A DNA stretch of 64,000 nt. Source: Chamaecrista fasciculata. Taxonomy: Eukaryota > Streptophyta > Magnoliopsida > Fabales > Fabaceae. The translations under genes were made by a program, and so were the position numbers. Under the pieces are notes generated by a model, which was given only the letters and a program-made list of their open reading frames with translations, did not search any database and was not told the origin of the DNA. Positions 1-8,394 of this stretch are shown piece by piece (positions within the stretch are counted from its first letter, which is position 1; the number at the start of each line of letters is the position of its first letter). The stretch covers positions 1 to 64,000 of the forward strand of contig QANZ01033928.1 in the NCBI GenBank assembly GCA_003254925.1. Reading direction: 5' to 3'.

Positions 1-422
1 TACTTATAATAGTTTTTCTCTTCTTTTTTTTTAAAAAACAAATGTCCTTTTAGAGTATAACTCCATTAACATTTGTATGACAAAATTTATATCAAATGTC
101 TTGTTCATTTTATTGTTACTTTTATTTAAAAATCATTGTATACAAAATTATGCATACAACCAAATAGAAAGAAAGATTCTAATTTTATATTCGTGATATG
201 TCAACCATTATCTAATAAAGGAATATAGACATTTATTGTTAATATGATATTGTTGAATAACCATGTAGTTACTGATTTAAGTAAATTAAAAGAAAAACGA
301 CATTTATCAAAAATATGAAACTCTAGAAGAATTTCAAAATAAACAGATATAGTAGTCCTTCAAATCCCATAATCTCATTTTGAGTATAGTTATTATAACC
401 ATTATCCCTCTAATATTCATAA
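1..422. other. AT-rich intergenic DNA
   Basis: No open frame, RNA gene or inverted repeat is visible. The last nine bases (414-422, TATTCATAA) are the left target-site duplication of the following MULE-like element. Confidence 0.7.
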
Positions 423-767
423 GGCCAAAGTCCTATTTTGATCCCCCAGTTATGTTCAATGTTCTAAATTAGTCTCTCAATTATTTTTTGTTCCATATTG
501 GTCCTTCAGTTATGCTTAGTGTTCAAAATTGGTCCCTCAGTTATTTTTCGTTCCATATTAGTCTCTCAGTTTTCCAAAATTTGACACAGTTGGTCCCTCA
601 AACATTTTCCATTCATTTTTCCGTTTTAAAAAAAAGACAAAATTGATTTTTTAACTCCTAAAAGTTTTATTTTTTGCATTAAGGACCTTTTTCTCTATAA
701 TAGAACCAAAATGTAAGAAAGAATATATAATTGGGGGATTTTAGTTTATTTCACACAAAAAAATATT

Positions 768-770
<3 letters not shown>

Positions 771-844
<74 letters not shown>

Positions 845-855
845 NTCTCTCTCTC

Positions 856-886
<31 letters not shown>

Positions 887-904
887 CCCCCCCCTCTCTC
901 TCTC
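771..904. repeat. (CT)n microsatellite in left arm of the fold-back element
   Basis: About 134 bp of CT dinucleotides with a few C-rich interruptions near 888-895 and a single N at 845. The partner (GA)n tract in the right arm (about 1326-1357) is much shorter. The N and the uneven length suggest a difficult assembly point. Open frames here encode only Ser-Leu or Glu-Arg repeats and are not genes. Confidence 0.9.
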
Positions 905-1021
905 TTCCTTTGTTGTGAAGGTCATACTCATACATGCCACTCACTTCGTCATTCATCTTCAACCTCGTGACTTGGCCGGCGACGGCGTATATGACATCCC
1001 AGGCGTCGTTCTTAGCGGAAA

Positions 1022-1102
1022 ATGGCGTCGTTGGCTGTGACGAAACTTGGGAAGGTCCATTATGGGGCTTTCGTCGTAGAGCCCGCGCTTCGGAATCGAT
1101 AA
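1022..1102 (+). other. 26-codon open frame in the GC-rich core of the fold-back element
   Basis: ATG at 1022 opens a GC-rich 26-codon frame starting MASLAVTKLGKVHYGAF and stopping at 1100-1102. It sits in the left arm, and its reverse complement occurs in the right arm. The start resembles the beginning of a host coding exon, which is why it is listed. There is no evidence of expression and I do not recognise a parent gene. Confidence 0.3.
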
Positions 1103-1315
1103 TTGGTCATGTCAAAGCGCGGGCTCTACGACGAAAACCCCAATGGACCTTCCCAAGTTTCGTCACAGCTGACGATGCCATTTTCCGCTAAGAAAGATGC
1201 TTGGGATGTTATATGCGCCATCGTCGGTCAAGTCGCGAGGTTGAAGATGAATGACGAAGTGAGCGGCGTGTATGAGTATGACCTTCACAATAAAGGAAGA
1301 GAGGGAGAACGAGAG

Positions 1316-1361
<46 letters not shown>

Positions 1362-1816
1362 TTTTTTTTGTGTGAAATAAACTAATATCCCCCGGTTATT
1401 TTTTCTTTCTTATATTTTGGTTTTATTATAGAGAGAAAGGTCCTTAATGTAAAAAATTTAAACTTTTAGGAGTTTAAAATCAATTTTGTCTTTTTTTAAC
1501 GGAAAAATGGATGGAAAACGTTTGAGGGACCAGCTGTGTCAATTTTTGGAAAACTGAGGGACCAATTTGGAACACTAAGCATAACTGAAGGACCAATATA
1601 GAACAAAAAATAACTGATGGACCAATTTGGAACACTAAGCATAACTGAATGACCAATATGGAACGAAAAATAACTGAGGGAACATTTGACACATTGAGCA
1701 TAACTGAGGGATCAAAATAGGACTTTGGCCTATTCATAAATATACTTGAGTTTAAGGAGGAAGAAGATAAAATTAACTTTGGATATGATAACAGAGGTCT
1801 TGCTAATGTTCTCAAG

Positions 1817-2265
1817 TAGGGATGACAACGATGGGTATCCGCTCATTTTTTCACTATCTGTATCCGTACCCGTTCATTTTATCCAATATACGTATCATAT
1901 CTGTATCTGATATCCGGTATTTAACGGGTATCCTAAATATTCGAAATATCCTAAAATAATGGATATAGGATATCATATCCTAATTTAAAACTCGGATATA
2001 TAGGATATCTGATATCCAATATCCGTTAATTAAAATAAATTAATTAAAAATATAGTAAAAAATGTATAAAATATAATAAAATATTTATAATATAAGGTAT
2101 CGAATACGGGATACCCTAACAATCCATTCATTTCGGACGGATACCGGATATTTAATTTTTTATTTTCAATATCCGTATCCTATCTGATACCCGACGGATA
2201 TCGAATATTTTTTATGGATGGATTCGGACGAATATCCTAAAGATCCACCCGAATTGCCATCCCTA
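1817..2265. mobile_element. Short non-autonomous hAT-like element
   Basis: The 449-bp unit starts TAGGGATGACAACG and ends CATCCCTA, giving inverted termini TAGGGATGRCAAY. The flanks TTCTCAAG (1809-1816) and TTTTCAAG (2266-2273) match at 7 of 8 bases, as expected for an ageing 8-bp hAT target duplication. The interior is full of GGATAT/ATATCC words in both orientations and could fold extensively. No protein is encoded. Confidence 0.8.
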
Positions 2266-2398
2266 TTTTCAAGCCTCCAAATGAGTGGTGTGACGAATTG
2301 AAATGTGCCTTTTTTTGGGGGGGCTTGAGAGTATGTGACCTTGAATTGTAAACAGAATTACAGAGTCAATTAATCTATTTATGAATAATTAAAATATA

Positions 2399-2990
2399 AA
2401 CCCTAGCAGCCACGCATTTTCTCCTCTCTCTCTCTCTCTCTTCGATCTCCAGCTTGAGGCACTGCTGGGCTGCTGCTGTGAGCGACGGTGGCCCCCTTGT
2501 ACAGATATGATTTTCGTTGTTCTCTCTTTCATTAGAGAGGTTTTGTTCTTCCATCAGGGAAATTTTATTCTCCCATTAGGGTAGTTTTCTCCCTTTCATT
2601 AGGAAAGGGTTCTCTTTTATTTGTATACATCTCAGATTTATATCCAGAGCTTGATATTAAAGAAGAGAACGGGTCAAGAAGATTTTTCTTCTCAGTTAGA
2701 GATGGGGTGTGTTGCCTCTTTGAAAATCTTCCAAGTTTTATGTGTTTACTGATGTAATAGATCTGTTTATGATGTATTTTTAGTACGGGAGTCTGTTATC
2801 TTCTTCTTCTTGGGTGTGTTGCCTAAAATTTCTCTTTATTTCCCCTATACTTGATGTATCGATGTTCTGTGGAGCGTAGGGTTATGCTTTCATTGTTAAA
2901 TCCAAGTTTTTCTTGGTCTCCATATTGTATGGCCTTGTGCCATTTTCTTCCCGATGAATGAAACTCATCTTCTGAAAAAAAAATAAAAAA
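2399..2990 (+). mobile_element. Poly(A) retroposon with 16-bp target duplication
   Basis: The 592-bp insertion ends in an A-rich tail (2974-2990) and is flanked by identical 16-bp repeats GAATAATTAAAATATA (2383-2398 and 2991-3006). That is the signature of target-primed reverse transcription by LINE machinery. The 5' end (AAACCCTAGCAGCC, then a CT-rich leader) reads like a plant mRNA leader. No open frame of useful length is present. It may be the retrocopy of a noncoding or UTR-rich transcript, or a 5'-truncated LINE or SINE; the sequence alone does not decide. Confidence 0.85.
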
Positions 2991-3214
2991 GAATAATTAA
3001 AATATATGATTTACTCCTTAAAATATTTTAATTATAAATTTTTTGATTCTTAGTGGCAATTTAGTATTTAAATTTGAATTATTTTATACTTGTTGTTAGT
3101 CCATAAATTTATAATAAGTTTATATTTTTTTTTATCTTTGAATTTGTACTCTTTTTTTTGTTATCAAGGATCAAATAATTGACAATTATAATAACTCAAA
3201 GATTGAATAATATA

Positions 3215-3692
3215 GGTCAAAGGGTCATTTTGGTCCTAAATATATGACCTAATGTTCATTTTGGTCCTAAATGTTGGTACAATGTTTCATTTTGGTCCCA
3301 AACTATTGAATTTGATCATATTTATCTCGTCTTTCATTTCAAGTTCAAAGGACTTGTTAAGAGGAACTCGTAGCTCTGGATTCGTCGCATTCAAATTTGA
3401 AACGAAAGAGATATAATCAACTGTTCTTGTTTGACTATGAAACGAGAAGTCTACTTCTGGGATTGATTTGACCTCGTTTACTGACGGCTCTATCTGGATA
3501 AAGAAAGTACTCTTCGAGAACAATATGTAGTTCTAAACTTATCACGTTTGAACTTGAAACAAGCCATATTCAATTGTTGGGACCAAAATGAAATATTTTG
3601 TAAACATTTAGGACCAATTTGAACATTTTGAAATATAATGGACCAAAATGAACATCAAAACATATATTTAGGACCAAAATGAACCTTTAACC
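3215..3692. mobile_element. Short MULE-like element (TTTTGGTCC terminal family)
   Basis: A 478-bp non-autonomous element with degenerate long inverted termini built from ATTTTGGTCCTAAAT words. It is flanked by perfect 9-bp repeats AATAATATA (3206-3214 and 3693-3701). No transposase is encoded. Related sequence occurs at 17822, 58432 and 61616 in this window. Confidence 0.88.
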
Positions 3693-4105
3693 AATAATAT
3701 ATTTTGATTATTCACAGCCCAAATAATAAATTTTCTCACATATAGATTTAGCACTCACGTCTTGAGGTCCAATAACAAAAAAAAAAACATTTATTTTGAT
3801 ATTTGTCATTATTCTTTTTTTTTTTTTTGATCCAATATTTGTCATTATTCAAGAACCTGTGTATTTATATAATTTTTTACATGAAGTCTCCAAAATAATC
3901 GTCATCATGTATACGGTTAGGATTGAGCGACACCAAATCCGCAAGGGATTCCAATATTCATTCCATTTTTCAAGGGTAAAGAGAGAAACAGAAGGCTAAT
4001 ATGGATAGATCAAAACTGCGAGAGTAAACCACAACATCTCATAATATCCGTTTCCTTCCAACTTCCCTGAACTTCGATTCTTCCACTGAAAAATGCTTAT
4101 AACAT

Positions 4106-5094
4106 GTAAGTTCTACTCACATAGTGCTTTTCAATACCTGCTAATATTAATGTTGTATTTGTATGCTCTACCCATCAGTTTCATGATGGGTTGGTCACCA
4201 TATCTTACACAAGTTCAGTTATTTTCTTTTCATTTCTTATATTTTTAATCGTTATTATGTATTTGTGTTCGTTGCTGTGTTGGGTTCCGCTGCAACCTGA
4301 GTTTTAGGTTTTTGGAATCAGGGTGAAACAAGACCATTTGTTGAAAACTAATTGTAATCTATATCAAGTTATCAGCTGTGTGTTCATTAATGATATGTGG
4401 CATACAATTGGATTTTCTTCTGTCGTCGTTCCGTCACATACTCTATACAACTACAACTCAACTTTCTCTTCCCAGGTGATTTCTGTTATGTGTTTTTCTT
4501 GCCGAATGATGATCAATACTTTGATTCTGTGGATGATCACATTCGAAATATATTTCATAAGTCTGGACAGTTGGGAGTCGCCGGAAATAGGTCGTCGACG
4601 GCACCGGCAAAAAAAGCGTTGGGTCACGCGCCGGCGCGTGAAGGACGGGCGAAAATGTTTAGACGGCGCGTGAGCCTCACGCGCTTCACTGGAGGATGCC
4701 GTTCTTCGGGGAAACGCCGATCTGGACTTCCTCTTCCTTCCTCCGATGGTGGTGACACAAATGGATGGCCAAAAAAGGATGGCCCTAACGTGCAGTAACA
4801 AAGTGCACTTGTGGAAGCGTGAAACTATGACAGAAACAAAGAAAACCCTAAACCACTTCTTATAGTAGCTAAACAATTTTAGAACAAATGGAGAGAAAAT
4901 TTTATCCAAACTCAAAATGGTATGATACCATATTGAAAATATATTTCACAAGTCTGAATAATAATACAATGATTGCACCCATATAAATACTCTAAAGAAC
5001 TGACCAACTAAATAAATAGATTGACTTATTCATGTTTCTTAACAGTGATCATATGGATGAATTCATTCTTATTTCTTGTGATGATCTCTTGTAG
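4106..5094 (+). other. Probable leader intron of ISA2
   Basis: Inferred, not shown. A good donor (CAT|GTAAGTTCT) lies at 4105/4106 and a plausible acceptor (CTCTTGTAG) ends at 5094, about 155 bp before the ISA2 start codon. The sequence between has no credible protein. It includes a GC-rich insertion (4566-4934). As I recall, the Arabidopsis ISA2 coding region is also uninterrupted with an intron in its leader. RNA reads spanning 4105 and 5095 would confirm it. Confidence 0.4.
4566..4934. mobile_element. GC-rich insertion between ~20-bp imperfect direct repeats
   Basis: The flanks (4545-4565 and 4935-4956) share ATATATTTCA and AAGTCTG and differ by an indel and a substitution. The segment between is much more GC-rich than its surroundings at 4580-4790, then becomes AT-rich. 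Open frames on both strands are short and unrecognised. A retroposon-type insertion with a decayed target duplication is the simplest reading, but no poly(A) tract is clear. Confidence 0.45.
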
Positions 5095-5248
5095 GAAAAA
5101 TCGGTTCAGTTATTGTTCGTGCAATGCTATAATTCTTATTACCAACAGCCAAAAGCTTCATAAATCCATTGTGATCGATCATCTTTGTGGGCTTTTGAAG
5201 TTTTTGTCCTGCTTTCCTGGTTTGATTCATCATCCTTAAGCACAATAC

Positions 5249-7912
5249 ATGGCGACTCTTCCTCTGTCATTTTCAATACAAACCTGCTGTCAAAAACGGA
5301 AGGTCACTGAAGCATCTCAGCTCATAACTTTCAATCCATATAAATATGAAAGCAAACTCTCTGGTTTCAACAAGTCAGACGTGGAAAGGAAGTTAGTTAT
5401 TAGAGGAATGCAAAATAGTGCTAGGCCTTCTTTCCAGAAATTCACTTCAAAGTTAAATGCTACATCACAAGTATCCATTGAGGAAACAAAGGAGCAATTC
5501 ACAACTTTAAATGAAGTTGAAGGTCTAAGGAGGGCATTGACTTATTTGTTTAGGACAGAAACTGATGGTCAGGTCAAAGTTTATGTCATGAAGAAAAATG
5601 TAAAATATTCTGTGTATATTGAGGTCTCTTCCTTGCAATTACATGGTGAAAGGGAAGGATTGGTGTTGTGTTGGGGTGTTTACAGAGCCAATGCATCATG
5701 TTTTGATCTTCCAGATTTTAGAAGTTCAACCACAGATACCAGAACGGGGATGAATCTAAGCCCATTTCTGGAATCATTGTCAGGCAAGTATAAAATTGAA
5801 TTGGAATTTGATGCAAAACAAGTTCCCTTCTATTTCTCATTTCTCCTGAGATCATCATCGGATTCTGAATCAAATGCCTCAAACATAAGAAGTCATAGGA
5901 AAACAAATTTTTGTGTACCAGTTGGTTCTCTTCCAGGAAATCCATACCCTCTAGGTCTCTCTTTTTCTCCTGATGGTTCTATGAATTTTGCTATATTCTC
6001 GAGAAGTGCCGAAGGTATGGTATTATGCTTGTATGATAATACCACTCTTGAGAAACCTGCTTTAGAGCTTGATCTGGATCCTTATGTTAATCGATCTGGT
6101 GACATATGGCATATCTCATTTGAAAGTTCCTGGACATTTGTGAGCTATGGTTATCGTTGCAGAGGGCTTCCTATTCAGCAAAATGAGAATGATAATAACT
6201 CCAAGCATGTTTTTCTTGACCCATATGCAAAGATTACCGGAAATTCTTACCCTAATGGCTATGAGTCAGGTTTAACTAAGAAGTTTCTTGGAAGGCTATG
6301 CAAGGAACCTGATTTTGACTGGGGTAATGATTTTCATCCGGATTTGCCAATGGAGAAACTGGTCATCTATAGATTGAATGTTGAGCGCTTTACTCAGCAC
6401 AAGTCCAGTCAACTAACAACTGATTTAGCTGGAACCTTTGCTGGTTTGGTCGAGAAGTTGCAGTATCTTAAAGACCTTGGTGTTAATGCAATTCTTTTAG
6501 AGCCAGTCTTCTTATTTGATGAACAAAAAGGACCATATTTTCCTTGCAACTTCTTTTCCCCGATGCACATTTATGGACCGTCGGGTGGTCCTGTATCTAC
6601 TATTAACTCAATGAAAGAGATGGTGAAATATTTGCATGCGAATGGGATAGAAGTTCATATGGAAGTTCTTTTCACTCATACTGCTGAAGTTGGCGCACTG
6701 CAAGGAATTGATGACTTATCCTACTACTATACAAACGGAGATGGTGATTCAAAGATTCCAAGTGAGTTGAATTGTAACTATCCTATAGTGCAACAACTGA
6801 TTCTGGATAGCCTTAGGCATTGGGTGACTGAGTTTCACATTGATGGCTTCTCGTTCATAAATGCTTCACATCTGTTGAGGGGGTTTCATGGAGAACAATT
6901 GTTTCGACCTCCCTTGATTGAAGCAATTAGTTTTGATCCATTACTCTCAAAGACCAAGATCATCGCAGATGTCTGGGATCCCCAAGACTTTGTAGCAAAG
7001 AAAACTCATTTTCCTCATTGGATGAGATGGGCTGAAATGAACACAAATTTCTGTGAGGACGTGAGAAATTTCCTGAGGGGTGAAGGTCTTCTTAGCAATC
7101 TTGCAACAAGACTTTGTGGGAGTGGGGATACTTTTTCAGATGGACGAGGTCCTGCATTTTCTTTTAATTACATTGCCAGGAATTTTGGACTTTCTCTGGT
7201 GGACTTGGTCAGTTACAGCAGTGATGAATTGGCATCAGAATTAAGTTGGAATTGTGGAGAGGAAGGACCTACCAAGACCACGGGTGTTCTCGAAAGACGA
7301 CTTAAACAAATCCGCAACTTCTTCTTCATCTTGTTTGTGTCATTAGGAGTACCTGTTCTGAACATGGGAGATGAGTGTGGTCAGTCTTCTGGTGGTTCTC
7401 CTGCCTATGGAGACAGACAAGCTTTTGATTGGAGTACATTAGATACACGTTTTGCTAAACAAATCCTACAGTTCATTTCATTTTTTATTTCACTGAGGGA
7501 CAGGCGAAGCGATCTGTTTCAGCGAAGGAATTTCCTGAACGAAGAAAGCATAGAATGGCGTGGATGTGACCTGGCTCCGCCAAAATGGGAAGACCCATCC
7601 TCTAAGTTTCTGGCCATGACACTCAAGGTTGATAGAGATGAGTCCCTTGTGAGCTCCGAATCTTCTGATTCATCAGAGGGTGATTTATTCATCGCTTTCA
7701 ATGCAGCAGATCATGCAGAAACTGTAGTTTTACCTCCACCCCCACAAGGGATGTCATGGCGCCGTTTAGTTGATACATCTCTTCCATTTCCTGGTTTCTT
7801 CAATACACGAGGTCAACCCCTTCCTCTCCCCAAGCAGACAGAGGAATTGCTTGCTTATAACATGAAGTCTCACAGCTGCATTTTGCTTGAGGCAACTTAT
7901 GGTGATACTTAA
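5249..7912 (+). CDS. ISA2: Isoamylase 2, non-catalytic starch-debranching subunit (plastid)
   Basis: An intronless frame of 887 residues, the usual length for plant ISA2. The first ~50 residues are Ser/Lys-rich and fit a plastid transit peptide. A carbohydrate-binding CBM48-like module follows at about 230-330 (PLGLSFSPDGSMNFAIFSRS), then a GH13-type barrel and a C-terminal beta domain. In this family ISA2 pairs with catalytic ISA1 to trim glucan branches during amylopectin synthesis. The catalytic positions are visibly lost: the usual DVVFNHT is MEVLFTHT (about 471), the nucleophile region is DGFSFINA (about 532-539, Asn for Asp), the acid/base region is ADVWDP, and the AHDG region has become ARNFG. 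This is normal for ISA2. It converges with PAC, whose stop is about 480 bp away. The ATG at 5249 is the first in frame with good transit-peptide character. Confidence 0.97.
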   Translation: MATLPLSFSIQTCCQKRKVTEASQLITFNPYKYESKLSGFNKSDVERKLVIRGMQNSARPSFQKFTSKLNATSQVSIEETKEQFTTLNEVEGLRRALTYLFRTETDGQVKVYVMKKNVKYSVYIEVSSLQLHGEREGLVLCWGVYRANASCFDLPDFRSSTTDTRTGMNLSPFLESLSGKYKIELEFDAKQVPFYFSFLLRSSSDSESNASNIRSHRKTNFCVPVGSLPGNPYPLGLSFSPDGSMNFAIFSRSAEGMVLCLYDNTTLEKPALELDLDPYVNRSGDIWHISFESSWTFVSYGYRCRGLPIQQNENDNNSKHVFLDPYAKITGNSYPNGYESGLTKKFLGRLCKEPDFDWGNDFHPDLPMEKLVIYRLNVERFTQHKSSQLTTDLAGTFAGLVEKLQYLKDLGVNAILLEPVFLFDEQKGPYFPCNFFSPMHIYGPSGGPVSTINSMKEMVKYLHANGIEVHMEVLFTHTAEVGALQGIDDLSYYYTNGDGDSKIPSELNCNYPIVQQLILDSLRHWVTEFHIDGFSFINASHLLRGFHGEQLFRPPLIEAISFDPLLSKTKIIADVWDPQDFVAKKTHFPHWMRWAEMNTNFCEDVRNFLRGEGLLSNLATRLCGSGDTFSDGRGPAFSFNYIARNFGLSLVDLVSYSSDELASELSWNCGEEGPTKTTGVLERRLKQIRNFFFILFVSLGVPVLNMGDECGQSSGGSPAYGDRQAFDWSTLDTRFAKQILQFISFFISLRDRRSDLFQRRNFLNEESIEWRGCDLAPPKWEDPSSKFLAMTLKVDRDESLVSSESSDSSEGDLFIAFNAADHAETVVLPPPPQGMSWRRLVDTSLPFPGFFNTRGQPLPLPKQTEELLAYNMKSHSCILLEATYGDT

Positions 7913-8394
7913 GAATGGCTTTTTAGATTAATAAGAGAATAAGTTAGTCATAAAACAGTGACTGCAGGATTTCTATGTAAATATTTAATAATTTCAATAT
8001 GCTGATTTTCCTCTGTTCAGTGATTTGAATAAGTCATCAATGCGTACGGCAAAGCCTTTTTTTGGTAGTCATGCACTCCCGAAAGCCTAATGCAGTCTTC
8101 GTCTATCATTTTTATACAAACAACCAAGCAAAATTTGTGTAATGTGTAGCTTAATCTGCTCTTGTTCTGAATGTAAAGCCATCAATAAGTCATTCCACCT
8201 ATTGAGGTGCGAGTCCATCTAATGTCTAACTCCGTTACCTGTAATTTTTTTTTTATAACACAATTCAACAAACTTTGGTTTCTTGAGAGTGCTCACTTGG
8301 TTACAGATGCTATTATATCCTCGGGCCTACTGGAAACTAGGAACTATCTAATAACACAAGTTGAAGTTCTAGGACTCATAAATGAACCAAATAG
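7913..8394. other. Convergent 3' region between ISA2 and PAC
   Basis: This 482-bp spacer holds the presumed 3' UTRs of both genes. AT-rich; no other gene or repeat is seen. Confidence 0.6.

Larger units (their letters stand above)
423..1730. mobile_element. Fold-back MULE-like element with 9-bp target duplication
   Basis: Almost the whole 1308-bp unit is one inverted repeat. It starts GGCCAAAGTCCTATTTTGAT and ends with the reverse complement of that sequence. The arms pair inward to a short spacer near 1090-1115. It is flanked by perfect 9-bp direct repeats TATTCATAA (414-422 and 1731-1739); 9-bp duplications are typical of Mutator-superfamily elements. No transposase is encoded, so it must be non-autonomous. 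Each arm holds an outer AT-rich part with repeated TTGGTCC motifs, a CT/GA microsatellite, and an inner GC-rich part of about 180 bp that differs sharply in base composition and may be captured host DNA. Confidence 0.9.

Noticed and set aside
731-970. Open frames of Ser-Leu and Glu-Arg repeats
   Set aside because: They are translations of the CT/GA microsatellite and run through an N.
4323-4915. Open frames of 116-154 residues on both strands upstream of ISA2
   Set aside because: They overlap each other in opposite strands in the GC-rich insertion and have no recognisable protein content.
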